From assembly GCF_040546765.1 (NCBI RefSeq), contig NZ_JBEPOK010000001.1:1488001-1552000 (forward strand): 64,000 nucleotides of DNA. The letters are read 5' to 3'. This document shows positions 25,020-33,210 of the stretch, piece by piece. The number at the start of each line of letters is the position of its first letter. The first letter of the stretch is position 1. This stretch comes from Arthrobacter sp. OAP107 (lineage in GTDB: Bacteria; Actinomycetota; Actinomycetes; Actinomycetales; Micrococcaceae). A program made the translations under genes and the position numbers. The notes under the pieces are model-generated. The model had not been told where the DNA came from, did not search any database, and worked only from the letters and a program-made list of their open reading frames with translations.

Positions 25020-25489
25020 GGACGCCCCCCGCCGGTGCCGCCGAGAGCATAAGGAGCGCCGAGCAGCTTGCCGGTCCGCCAGCCCGCGGCCGCGGCCGCG
25101 AGGCCCAGTACGACGGACAGCCCCAGATAAAGCAGACCGAGGCTGGGGACCCCGCCGCGGGCCAGCTGGTCCGTGGAAAATACGACGGCGGAGAAGGTGG
25201 TGAACGAGCCCAGCACGCCCGGCCCGATGGCGGCTCGGAGCCAGAACGCAGTGTGCGGCCGCGCGATCCAGATGGTGGTGAGGGCCGCCAGCACAAAACT
25301 GCCCGCGACGTTGATGGAAAGCGTTGCCCACGGCAGGTCGCCGGGCTGGTCCGGAACCAGCAGTCCCAGCACGTACCGGAGTTCCGTCCCCAGCAGCCCG
25401 CCGGCGGCCACGGCCGTCCACACCCGCCAGCCGTAGCCGGAGCCCGGCTTGGAAGCGGTGCCGGTGAGGCCGGCGAGGGGTGCGCGCAC
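25016..25489 (-). CDS. crcB: Fluoride channel subunit Fluc/CrcB (second paralogue)
   Basis: Second Fluc subunit, 157 residues, with an N-terminal extension of about 20 residues before TM1 and a C-terminal Gly-rich tail. It keeps G-x3-RYVLG, the pore Asn (SINVAGSF) and LGSFTTFSA in TM3. The start is GTG at 25489, 6 bases after the mntR-like stop, with a weak Shine-Dalgarno. Opposite-orientation pairs normally differ in charge bias so that one inserts each way, and the tails here differ accordingly. No fluoride riboswitch is visible upstream. Confidence 0.9.
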   Translation of the reverse strand: MRAPLAGLTGTASKPGSGYGWRVWTAVAAGGLLGTELRYVLGLLVPDQPGDLPWATLSINVAGSFVLAALTTIWIARPHTAFWLRAAIGPGVLGSFTTFSAVVFSTDQLARGGVPSLGLLYLGLSVVLGLAAAAAGWRTGKLLGAPYALGGTGGGRP

Positions 25490-25495
25490 CTGTGC

Positions 25496-26209
25496 CTACA
25501 GGCCGGCCATGCGGCAGCCGGGATGCGCCGAATCGCTGTGGATCCAGAGCGCGGCGGCCACTTCATCGGCGAGGTCCACTTCGCGGCTGGTCCCGGGGGA
25601 ACCGATCCGGACCACGAGCGAGCCACCGAAGGGCTTGCGGCCGCGCACCTCCACGTCGGCGTCCAGGCTGATCCTTTCCGCGGCGAGGTAGCGCAGCAGC
25701 TCGGGATTTTCGTCGCTGATCCGGGTGATCCTGCCGGTGTGGCCGTCGTCGAGCTCGATCATCCGGTGCGCGGACGGCATCCGCACAGTTCCATCGGCCG
25801 CGGGGATGGGATCGCCGTGCGGGTCCCGCGACGGGTTGCCCAGCCGGGCCGCCAGCCGCTCAATGAACGTGTCCGAGACCGCATGTTCCAGCTGCTCCGC
25901 TTCGTCGTGGACTTCGTCCCAGCTGTAGCCGAGGTCCTTGACCAGGTATGTCTCAATCAGGCGGTGCCGCCGGACCATGGAGACGGCAAGCCGGACGCCC
26001 TGGGGCGTGAGCGTGATGGCGCTGTACGGCTTGTGGAGGACCAGGCCCTGGTCCTTGAGCTTGCGCACCATTTCAGAGACGGAGGAGTTGGCCACGCCGA
26101 GGCGCTGTGCAAGCTGGGTGGACGTGATTGGCTTGTCCTGCCATTCCGTGAAGGAATAGATGACCTTAACGTAGTCCTCGATCGAGGAGGAGGGCGTACT
26201 GGTCTTCAC
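25496..26209 (-). CDS. DtxR-family metalloregulator with MntR-like metal site
   Basis: Metal-dependent repressor with winged HTH (residues about 1-70), dimerisation domain (71-140) and a C-terminal FeoA/SH3-like domain, 237 residues from GTG 26209. In the metal site the DtxR Cys102 position is Glu (VHDEAEQLEHAVSD), giving the Glu, Glu, His set of MntR. The N-terminal helix carries Asp (IEDYVKVIY) where MntR has Asp8. The second MntR ligand (Glu11) is Lys here. I therefore favour Mn2+ sensing over Fe2+, by inference. It lies in a tight minus-strand run with a methyltransferase upstream and two crcB genes downstream. Confidence 0.88.
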   Translation of the reverse strand: MKTSTPSSSIEDYVKVIYSFTEWQDKPITSTQLAQRLGVANSSVSEMVRKLKDQGLVLHKPYSAITLTPQGVRLAVSMVRRHRLIETYLVKDLGYSWDEVHDEAEQLEHAVSDTFIERLAARLGNPSRDPHGDPIPAADGTVRMPSAHRMIELDDGHTGRITRISDENPELLRYLAAERISLDADVEVRGRKPFGGSLVVRIGSPGTSREVDLADEVAAALWIHSDSAHPGCRMAGL

Positions 26210-26219
26210 AGCTTCAAGC

Positions 26220-27014
26220 CTACCTGCTGCCGCCACGGGGCTCAGCCCGAACCGCCCGCCAGGTCTGGGTGAGGTAGGGGAGCTGCAGCAGTTCACCTTC
26301 GGCATGCCCAAGGTGCTCGTGCAGGTACCACGTCAGGTTGTGGGTCACCTTGGCCCGGGTGGCGTCGTTGGCCGCGAGGTAATAGCTGCGCGACTTGGCC
26401 AGTTCCAGGATGTCGTCCGGGGTGACAGGATCCTCCCACCGCGTCAGGTGGCTTTCCAGGGACGTGAATTCCGGGCCGATTTTGGGGCGGAAATCGGGTT
26501 TGTGGACGTCGCCGGCGTGCATTATGCGGGACAGCCGGTGCACCCACGGCACTGAGGTGTCCAGCTGGTTCCAGATGAGGCCCAGCACCCCGCGGGGCTT
26601 GAGGATCCGCGCAATCTCGGTGCTGGCCAGCAGTGGGTCGCACCAGTGCCACGCCTGGGCAACGCTGACGACGTCGAACGCGGCCCCGGGCAGTCCGGTC
26701 GCCTCCGCGGTCCCTTCCAGAATTTGGACACCGGGGTAGGCGCCGCTTGGAAACACTCGGCTGAGTTGGTCCAGCATGTCCACGGAAGGGTCCACGGCGC
26801 TGACGCTGAGCCCGCGTTCCACCAGAAGGGCCGTGAATTTACCGGTTCCAGCGCCGATGTCGGCGGCCGTGCGGGCCTCCGCCGGAATGAGCCAGTCCGC
26901 GGAATCGTCAGGGTAGCCGGGACGGACGCGGTGATAGTGCTCGCCGCCGTCCTGGAAGCTCTGCCCGAGCTCCTGCCGCCGCACGTGATGAAGTTTGGGG
27001 CCGCCCCGTGCCAC
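26220..27014 (-). CDS. Class I SAM-dependent methyltransferase
   Basis: A 264-residue methyltransferase of the UbiE/type 11 fold. SAM-binding motif I is AADIGAGTGKFT (about residues 50-61), the acidic residue ending strand 2 is in VSAVDPSVDML, and motif III follows LKPRGVLGLIWN. The HWC at QAWHWCDP is typical of the DUF-type methyltransferases acting on small molecules. The start is GTG 27014. The acceptor is unknown. It is probably the first gene of a run with mntR-like and crcB genes; the gap to mntR is 10 bases. Confidence 0.85.
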   Translation of the reverse strand: MARGGPKLHHVRRQELGQSFQDGGEHYHRVRPGYPDDSADWLIPAEARTAADIGAGTGKFTALLVERGLSVSAVDPSVDMLDQLSRVFPSGAYPGVQILEGTAEATGLPGAAFDVVSVAQAWHWCDPLLASTEIARILKPRGVLGLIWNQLDTSVPWVHRLSRIMHAGDVHKPDFRPKIGPEFTSLESHLTRWEDPVTPDDILELAKSRSYYLAANDATRAKVTHNLTWYLHEHLGHAEGELLQLPYLTQTWRAVRAEPRGGSR

Positions 27015-27113
27015 GCACAGTCTCCTTAGTCCGACGTCGGAAATTACCTTTCGAATTTACCGTACGGGGGCCGCTGGCAGGGGATCGTGGGTGGCGCTTC
27101 GTCGGCGTGCCGA

Positions 27114-28520
27114 TTAGTCCTGGATGCAGGGTGCGGCGCCGGCGGTGCCCGGGGTGTTCGGGGCCCACTCGGGGTAGGTGCGGGAGTCGTTCTCCGGAAC
27201 CCAGCGCCCGGCGTCCACCACATAGTCCCAGCCGAGGCCGGAGCGGCGGAGCTCCTCGATGCCGGCGAGGAGCCGCTGGGCGTCCTCCAGCCGTGACCCC
27301 ACGCCGAAGCTGGCGCGCAGGGAACCGGACGGCAGGCCGAGGCGCTTCAGCAGCGGGTGCGCGCAGAAGCGGCCATCGCGCAGGCCCACGCCGTGCTCGG
27401 CCGACAGGTAGGCGGCCACCAGCCCGGCGTCGTAACCCTCCACGGAGAAGTTGACCACGCCAATGGCATCGTCCGGGTTGCTGTCCTCGAAGATCTGATG
27501 GACGGTGACGCCGTCGATCCTGCGCAGCCCCTCGACGAGGAAGGACCGGATGGCAGCCTCATGGGCGTGCCAGCTCTGCGGATCCAGGGCGGCGATGACC
27601 TGGGTTGCGCGGGCCAGGGTGGCTGCGCCGAGCACGTTGGGTGAGCCGCCCTCGTGGCGGGCGGGGCCGGTGGCCCAGCTGACGCCGTCGAGCCTTGCCT
27701 CGCTGACGGCTCCGCCGCCGGCGAGGTGCGGGGTTCCGGCGTCGAGCCAGTCGGGGCGTCCGATGAGCACGCCGGCGCCGAAGGGGGCGTAGAGCTTGTG
27801 GCCGGAGAAGGCGAGGTAGTCGACGTCGTCCGCGGCGATGTTGACGCGGCGGTGCGGCGCGAGCTGGGCGGCGTCCACCACGATCCGTGCGCCGTATTCG
27901 TGGGCCAGTGCCGCGAGGCGCCGGATGGGAAGGATTTCGCCCGTGACGTTGGATGCACCGGTCACGGCAAGGAGGCTGACATCGCCATGCTCAAGTTCGG
28001 TGCGCAGGCTGCCGATGGTGGCTTCCAGGGTTTCCGAGGCCACCACGCTGCGGTGCGGCACTCCCTGCCACGGCAGCAGGTTGGCGTGGTGCTCGATGTC
28101 CAGGTAGAGCACTTCACCGGTGTGGTGGTGGTCCTCTACCGGCAGGCAGCCGGCCAGGAGGTTGAGGGAATCGGTGGTGTTCCTGGTGAAAATGACGGCG
28201 TCATCGGCGCGGCCGCCCACGAACTGCCGCACGATGTCGCGCGCGTTCTCGTACACGGAGGTGCTGATCTGCGAGGCGTAGCCGGCGCCGCGGTGCACGC
28301 TCGCGTAGTACGGCAGGATCTCGTTGAGGTACGCGGACACCACGGACAGCGCAGGCGCGGAGGCGCCGTAGTCGAGGTTGGCGTAGCGGACGTGGCCGCC
28401 CTGGATCAGCGGAGCCTGGATTTCCGCGCCGGTGACGGCGGCCAGGGGACGGCCGGCGGCAGCGAATCGGCCGTCCAGCACGTCAGCGTCGGTGGTGGAA
28501 GAAATGATTGCAGTCGTCAT
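27114..28520 (-). CDS. PLP-dependent aminotransferase class V / cysteine desulfurase-like enzyme
   Basis: Fold-type I PLP enzyme of the SufS/Csd group, 468 residues. The Schiff-base lysine lies in FSGHKLYAPFG and the conserved aspartate and His in VVDAAQLAPHR. The N-terminal DYGASAPAL matches the D-x-A-A-x-A-P-x region of SufS. The usual catalytic-Cys loop near the C-terminus is not obvious (I see LRASFGVGSR, resembling RASF-x-x-Y-N in SufS). It is preceded by a SAM-IV riboswitch, which links it to sulfur/methionine metabolism. It could release sulfur from cysteine or act on a related amino acid. Desulfurase activity is inferred, not proven. Confidence 0.85.
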   Translation of the reverse strand: MTTAIISSTTDADVLDGRFAAAGRPLAAVTGAEIQAPLIQGGHVRYANLDYGASAPALSVVSAYLNEILPYYASVHRGAGYASQISTSVYENARDIVRQFVGGRADDAVIFTRNTTDSLNLLAGCLPVEDHHHTGEVLYLDIEHHANLLPWQGVPHRSVVASETLEATIGSLRTELEHGDVSLLAVTGASNVTGEILPIRRLAALAHEYGARIVVDAAQLAPHRRVNIAADDVDYLAFSGHKLYAPFGAGVLIGRPDWLDAGTPHLAGGGAVSEARLDGVSWATGPARHEGGSPNVLGAATLARATQVIAALDPQSWHAHEAAIRSFLVEGLRRIDGVTVHQIFEDSNPDDAIGVVNFSVEGYDAGLVAAYLSAEHGVGLRDGRFCAHPLLKRLGLPSGSLRASFGVGSRLEDAQRLLAGIEELRRSGLGWDYVVDAGRWVPENDSRTYPEWAPNTPGTAGAAPCIQD

Positions 28521-28537
28521 GGGACCTCACTGAGAAA

Positions 28538-28559
28538 GGACCCCGTGTGACGGGGATCC
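28538..28559 (-). terminator. Expression-platform hairpin between SAM-IV aptamer and PLP enzyme
   Basis: On the minus strand, GGATCCCCGT and ACGGGGTCC form a stem with one bulged base, followed directly by TTTCTC and then the ribosome-binding region and ATG at 28520. It resembles an intrinsic terminator that the upstream aptamer could enable when SAM is bound. Confidence 0.6.
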
Positions 28560-28582
28560 GCGCTTGCCGGGTCCGTTCCGGA

Positions 28583-28670
28583 TCGGCCTGGTCGTCACCC
28601 GGGGCACCCCACCGCGAATGGAGGGTTGCCGGCCAGCTAACCGGGGTTTAGCGCTGGCACTCGTGACCTG
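28583..28670 (-). promoter_or_regulatory. SAM-IV riboswitch aptamer
   Basis: On the minus strand the element reads GGTCACGAGTGCCAGCG, then a CCCCGG/CCGG pseudoknot-rich core with AGCTGGCCGGCAACCCTCC, a short hairpin GCGGTGGGGTGCC, and CCGGGTGACGACC closing the outer stem. These are the conserved blocks of the actinobacterial SAM-IV class as I remember it. It lies about 60 bases upstream of the PLP enzyme and is expected to turn it off when SAM is abundant. Confidence 0.85.
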
Positions 28671-28768
28671 TTACGAGACTAGGACATCCGGGCGGGCGAT
28701 GAAAAAGCCGGTCCGGAATGTTAAGCGGAATATTACGCAACCCGGATTTCTGGCTTTCGGTCGAATAA

Positions 28769-28808
28769 ACGACGGCGGCCGCCACCAAAAGGAGGCGACC
28801 ACCGTCGT
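28769..28808 (-). terminator. Hairpin terminator after hisN
   Basis: Arms at 28769-28786 and 28791-28808 form an 18-bp stem with two G.U pairs and one mismatch around a 4-base loop (AAAA on the plus strand). On the minus strand it follows the hisN stop by about 40 bases and is followed by TTTATTC. Confidence 0.7.
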
Positions 28809-28849
28809 TATATTCAGCCCAGAGGCGCTGGGCCGGCTCCGGGGGGAAG

Positions 28850-29662
28850 CTAGAGCAAATCGTCCAGCTGCGGGTTCAGCCGCTTCAGGACTTCCGAGTG
28901 CAGGATCGAGTTGGTGGCCAGGGCGTTGCCGCCGAACGGGCCGTCCGTGCCTTCGAGGGAGGTGAAGCGGCCGCCTGCCTCCGTGACGATCGGCACCAGC
29001 GCCGCCATGTCGTAGAGGTTCAGTTCCGGTTCGCAGGCGATGTCCACCGCACCTTCGGCCACCATGCAGTAGGACCAGAAGTCCCCGAACGCGCGGGTGC
29101 GCCACACGTCCTCGGTGAGCTGCAGGAACTCATCGAGGTTGCCGCGGTCCTTCCAGCCGCCGAGGCTGGAATAGGACAACGAGGCGTCGGCGAGGCTGGA
29201 CACGTTGGATACCTTGAGCCGGGTGGCGGCGGCCAGGGAACGGCCCGAGTAGGCACCGGCGCCCTTGGCGGCCCACCAGCGCTTGCCGAGCGCCGGGGCG
29301 CTGACCACGCCCACGACGGGTTCGCCCTCGTCGACCAGGGCGATCAGTGTGGCCCACACCGGTACCCCACGGACGAAGTTTTTGGTGCCGTCGATGGGGT
29401 CGATGATCCAGCGGCGGGAACCGTGGCCGGAACTTCCGAACTCCTCACCGAGCACGGCGTCGCGGGGACGGGAACGGGACAGCTGGCCGCGGATGGACTC
29501 CTCGGCGGCCTTGTCCGCATCGGTGACCGGCGTCAGATCAGGCTTCGTCTCGATCTGGAGGTCCAGCGCCTTGAACCGGCTCATGGTCTGGTCGTCCACG
29601 GAATCGGCCAGCACATGGGCCAGACGCAGGTCATCGTTGTACGTTGAAGCGGGTTGGGTCAT
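28850..29662 (-). CDS. hisN: Histidinol-phosphatase, inositol-monophosphatase family
   Basis: Mg2+-dependent phosphatase, probably the histidinol-phosphate phosphatase of histidine synthesis (HisN type used by actinobacteria). The 270-residue protein shows the metal ligands in GEEFGSSG, the D-P-I-D-G-T motif (IIDPIDGTKNF) and the C-terminal LYDMAALVPIVTEAGG. It is the last gene of a minus-strand run (doxX, aroA, rsgA, hisN), an order conserved near sigR/sigH in actinobacteria. An inositol monophosphatase role is the alternative, but context favours HisN. Confidence 0.9.
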   Translation of the reverse strand: MTQPASTYNDDLRLAHVLADSVDDQTMSRFKALDLQIETKPDLTPVTDADKAAEESIRGQLSRSRPRDAVLGEEFGSSGHGSRRWIIDPIDGTKNFVRGVPVWATLIALVDEGEPVVGVVSAPALGKRWWAAKGAGAYSGRSLAAATRLKVSNVSSLADASLSYSSLGGWKDRGNLDEFLQLTEDVWRTRAFGDFWSYCMVAEGAVDIACEPELNLYDMAALVPIVTEAGGRFTSLEGTDGPFGGNALATNSILHSEVLKRLNPQLDDLL

Positions 29663-29728
29663 GGTTCCAAACTACCCTCAAAGGCCCGGCGGGGCGGGGA
29701 GGCAGCTGCCGGGCTGCGCCGCGGAAGG

Positions 29729-30844
29729 CTAGCCGACGCTGCCGAGTTCCTTGGTTTCCTGGCCCTCCGCGCGCGGGTCGGTGCCCAGCAGGCGGCGCAG
29801 GGACGCGAGCCTGGCAGCTCCGGTGGGCCCGGCATGGCCGGCGGCGACCCAGGCATCCACGCCGCAGTTGACGGCGGCGGCGTCGTGCTTGCAGCCGCGT
29901 TCGCACGCCTCGGTGCCAGGCTCAAGGTCGGGGAAGGAATGCAGGATCCGGTCCGGGTCCACGTGGGCCAGCCCGAAGGAGCGGATGCCCGGCGTGTCGA
30001 TGATCCAGCTCCCGGCGGGGGCGTCAGCGAGCTTGAGGGCGAGGGCCGACGACGACGTGTGCCGTCCGCGGCCCGTCACGGCGTTGACGCCGCCGGTGGC
30101 GCGTTCGGCGCCGGTCAGCGCGTTGACCATGGTGGATTTTCCGACGCCGGAATGGCCCAGCATCACTGTCACCTTGCCGTCCAGGTGGGCGCGGAGTTCG
30201 GACACGGCGGCCACGTCGAGCCGGGCGGAGAGGCCGTCGTCGGACCGGGCGTCGATGCCGGATGCGTCGGAATCGGCGGTGCGGCTGATGATGACCGGGA
30301 AGTCGAGGTGGCGGTAGTTGGCCAGCAGCTCGGTGGGGTCTTTGACGTCCGCCTTGGTGACCAGCAGCAGCGGTTCGATCCCGGCGTCGTAGGCCGCCAC
30401 CAGCGCCCGGTCGATGAAGCCGGTGCGGGGTTCGGGGTTGGCGGCGGCGACCACCACCACCAGCTGGTCCGCGTTTGCCACCACGGCGCGTTCCACGGGG
30501 TCCGTGTCGTCGGCGCTGCGGCGCAGCAGGGTCTTGCGGTCCTGGATTTTTACGAGCCGGGCGAGGGTGTCCGGCTCGCCGGACACGTCGCCCACGAGGG
30601 ACACGAAGTCGCCGGCGACGACGGGGGAGCGGCGCAGTTCCCGGGCGCGGGCGGCGATGACCGTCCGCTCATGCCCGGAGTCCTCGCCGACGACTGCCGT
30701 GTAACGCCCCCGGTCGACGGTGATGATCCGCCCGGTGACGGCGTCCTCATGGCTGGGACGGTCCTTCGTCCGGGGCCGGGAACCTTTTTTGTTCGGCCGG
30801 ATCCTGACATCGGATTCGTCCCAGGAATCAGTGCTGCGTGCCAC
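29729..30844 (-). CDS. rsgA: Ribosome small subunit-dependent GTPase RsgA
   Basis: Circularly permuted GTPase that assists late 30S maturation. The 371-residue protein begins at GTG 30844 with an OB-fold region, then G4 (VTKAD) ahead of G1 (GHSGVGKS) and G3 (DTPGIRSFG), the permuted order diagnostic of RsgA. A C-terminal zinc motif reads CERGCKHDAAAVNC. The start lies 17 bases inside the restored aroA frame, implying translational coupling. Confidence 0.95.
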   Translation of the reverse strand: MARSTDSWDESDVRIRPNKKGSRPRTKDRPSHEDAVTGRIITVDRGRYTAVVGEDSGHERTVIAARARELRRSPVVAGDFVSLVGDVSGEPDTLARLVKIQDRKTLLRRSADDTDPVERAVVANADQLVVVVAAANPEPRTGFIDRALVAAYDAGIEPLLLVTKADVKDPTELLANYRHLDFPVIISRTADSDASGIDARSDDGLSARLDVAAVSELRAHLDGKVTVMLGHSGVGKSTMVNALTGAERATGGVNAVTGRGRHTSSSALALKLADAPAGSWIIDTPGIRSFGLAHVDPDRILHSFPDLEPGTEACERGCKHDAAAVNCGVDAWVAAGHAGPTGAARLASLRRLLGTDPRAEGQETKELGSVG

Positions 30845-32235
30845 CGGTGGTCCCCGCGGTGTTGGTCATTGCTGTGTTTGTCACAGCGCCGGCCCGCTGG
30901 CCGAGCATGTCCGCCCACAGCTTGGGGAAGTCCGGCATGGTCTTGGACGTGGTGGCGATGTCCTGCACTGCCACCACCCCTGACCGCCAGGCCGAGGATG
31001 GCTCCGGCGGTGGCCATCCGGTGGTCCGCGTAGCTGTGCACCACACCGGCATGCAGTTCCGCGGGCCGGATGAGGAGTCCGTCGGCGGTTTCCTCGGCAT
31101 CGCCGCCGAGGCGGTTGATTTCCGTGACGAGCGCGGCGAGCCGGTCCGTCTCATGGCCCCTGAGGTGGGCAATGCCGCTCAGCCGCGAGGGCCCGGATGC
31201 CAGCGCACAGAGCGCGGCCACGGTAGGCGCCAGTTCGCTGGTTTCGGCGAAGTCCGCGCCCTTGATTTCGCTGCCGCCGGTCACGGTCAGGGTGCCGTCC
31301 TGCAGGGTGACGGTTGCGCCCATGTCGCTGAGGATGCTGCGCCACATGTCACCCACCTGCGTGGTGTGCTCCGGCCAGTCCGGAATCCGCACCGTGCCGC
31401 CGGTCGCCAGCGCGGCCGCCAGGAAAGGGCCGGCGTTGGACAGGTCCTGCTCGATCCGCTGGTCGAAGGCGCGGATCGGGCCGGGGCTCACGATCCAGTG
31501 GTTGGGCGTGGAGTCATCCACCGCCACGCCCGCGCCGCGCAGTGTGGCGATGGTCATGTTGATGTGGTCCAGGCTCGGCACGGTGCTCCCGGAGTGCTCC
31601 AGATGAAGGCCGTCCGTGAACCGTGCCCCCACCAGCAGCAGCGCGGAGACGAACTGGGAGGAGGCGCTGGCGTCAATGACGAGGTGCCCGCCGCGCACCT
31701 GCCCGGTGCCTTCAACGCGGAACGGCAGCGAAGCCGGCGTTCCGCCGTTCTCACCGCTGATGGGTACGCCGAGGCCCGCTAGCGCCTCGATGATGGTCCC
31801 CATCGGGCGCTCCCGGGCGTGGGGATCGCCGTCGAATACCGTGGAGCCGCTGCGGAGCGCGGCCAGCGGCGGAACAAACCTCATGACAGTTCCGGCCAGG
31901 CCGCAGTCGATGGCGACCTCGGCACCGCCGGCGTCGGCCGGAATCGGCGTCACCTCCAGGTCGGGGCCGAAGGCGCCATCGCCCGGCACCTCCCGGATGT
32001 CCGCGCCCAGCTGGCGCAGGGCGGCAATCATCAGCGCTGAGTCGCGGGAATGCAGCGGCGCCCGGAGCCGGGATGGCCCGTCGGCCAGCGCGGCGAGCAC
32101 CAGGTACCTGTTGGTCAGCGACTTGGAGCCCGGCACGCGGATCGTGGCGTCTACGGGCTGCTCCGCAAACGGCGCGGGCCAGTGCGGAGCAGCGCCGGAG
32201 GTGTCAACGGACGCGCCCATGGGTGATGCTGTCAT
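30828..32235 (-). CDS. aroA: 3-phosphoshikimate 1-carboxyvinyltransferase with an apparent frameshift
   Basis: EPSP synthase, sixth step of the shikimate pathway, joining PEP to shikimate-3-phosphate. The N-terminal part is normal (PGSKSLTNRYLVLAALA; DGDPHARERPMG; PFRVEGTG; SSQFVSALLL; SYADHRMATAGAILGLAV). After that point, near 30970-30982, the frame is lost: the continuing frame gives unrelated residues to a stop at 30550. A shift of one base restores VVAVQDIATTSKTMPDF and PKLWADML, ending at 30828. This gives about 468 residues, of usual length. The site is a GGGG run next to GTGGTGG, so an extra G is the simplest cause. It follows doxX by 6 bases and is coupled to rsgA. Because the pathway is normally needed, a sequencing error is likely, but a real lesion is possible. 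Confidence 0.9.
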
Positions 32236-32241
32236 TCCTGT

Positions 32242-32790
32242 TTATGCCCCCACCGCGTGGTCAACAGCCTTGCGGACTGCTTTGTCGGCGCTGTGCAGCT
32301 TCTTGCCGGTGGTCTTGCGTGCGTCGGCGGCGAGGTGGCCGGCGGTTTTCCGTGCGTCGGCAGCGAGGTGCTCTGCGCGCCAGACGAGGCTTGGCTTGCC
32401 GGCCGTGTCCACCGACGCGAGCAGCACACCGCCGGTGAGGGTGATGTTCTTGAGCAGCTGGGTGCGGCGGGCTTCGCGGCCCTCCTTGGTGCTGATGTCG
32501 GCGCTGCGCCATTCAACGAAGGCGTTCAGCGCCGAGATGACGGCCAGCACCGAAGCCGCCAGCCGCGCGGATTTGCCGAGCGCGAAGAGGACGCCGGCGC
32601 CCACCTGCGTGCCGCCGATGATCCGGGCCAGGACCTTCTCGTCCGTCTGGAACGGCAGGGCTTCAGAGGCGCGGCGCAGGAGGGGCGACAGCTGCTGTGC
32701 GGTGTCGTCCGCATTCCTGAGCTTGTCCGTTCCGGCGAGGATGAAACTTGAGGCCAGCATCGGCCGGGCAAAAAAGCGGACTAAGGACAT
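32242..32790 (-). CDS. DoxX family membrane protein
   Basis: A 182-residue membrane protein with about four TM helices in residues 1-130, of the DoxX family linked to redox or oxidative-stress processes. Motifs include FILAGTDKL in TM1 and GGTQVGAGVLFALG. ATG at 32790 has an ideal AGGAGG. The last 45 residues are basic and soluble and contain a tandem HLAADARKT repeat. It is the first gene of the aroA-rsgA-hisN run and diverges from sigH. Its partner enzymes are not known. Confidence 0.85.
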   Translation of the reverse strand: MSLVRFFARPMLASSFILAGTDKLRNADDTAQQLSPLLRRASEALPFQTDEKVLARIIGGTQVGAGVLFALGKSARLAASVLAVISALNAFVEWRSADISTKEGREARRTQLLKNITLTGGVLLASVDTAGKPSLVWRAEHLAADARKTAGHLAADARKTTGKKLHSADKAVRKAVDHAVGA

Positions 32791-33210
32791 GAATTTCCTC
32801 CTGGATAGCCGAGCCGCGGTGGCCGCGGCGGAGTCGGTTCTAGTCTTGCACTTTTGCGGAATATTTGCCCACCGTGCGTCGTTGTGCACATCAGGCCGGA
32901 AGCAGTCTGCAGGGGGCGTTCTGGGCAGTTTCCGGTGTTCAGCGGCGGCTGGGGCATGGCCGGAAACCGGCACGAGCACGGACCGCCGCACGAACGCGGG
33001 TCTCATCAGGCAGGTCTTATCAGGCGGAGTGGAGATGGAGCATTGACTTTGGTGAAGGAAGCTGTGGGGGTGCGAAGTACCGCCAGGATGGGGCCGTTTG
33101 TAGTGCCGGAAGCCGACGCGCTTGAGGCCGGGAGTGCTTTCCCGGACCCCGGATACGGCACGGCACGCCGTCAGGGGCGGACGGCGCTGATCAACGTAGA
33201 CTTGAAGGCA
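32791..33210. promoter_or_regulatory. Divergent region between doxX and sigH with long sigH leader
   Basis: A 420-base stretch without a confident gene. It holds the doxX promoter on the minus strand, a SigR/SigH-type promoter at 32858-32883 on the plus strand, and an in-frame plus-strand extension of sigH with a TTG start at 33043. No terminator is visible between the promoter and sigH. Confidence 0.6.
32858..32883 (+). promoter_or_regulatory. SigR/SigH-type promoter, probable autoregulation of sigH
   Basis: The sequence reads GGAAT, 18 bases, GTT, identical to the consensus described for actinobacterial SigR-family promoters. It lies about 330 bases upstream of the ATG of sigH and matches the positive autoregulation known in Streptomyces and mycobacteria. 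Confidence 0.7.

Noticed and set aside
27031..27040. CCGACGTCGG palindrome before the methyltransferase gene
   Set aside because: A 10-base GC-rich palindrome is likely by chance in this genome and there is no second copy nearby.
25490..27113. Search for a fluoride (crcB) riboswitch upstream of the channel genes
   Set aside because: The upstream space is only 6 bases after a coding gene, and no motif is seen before the first gene of the run.
30550..30827. C-terminal extension of AroA by about 90 residues
   Set aside because: It results from the shifted frame, lies within rsgA on the same strand, and has no relation to AroA. The native end is 30828.
29654..31033. Open frame of 459 codons on the plus strand across rsgA and aroA
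   Set aside because: It runs antisense to two confident genes, is very Gly/Val/Arg-rich and has no family features.
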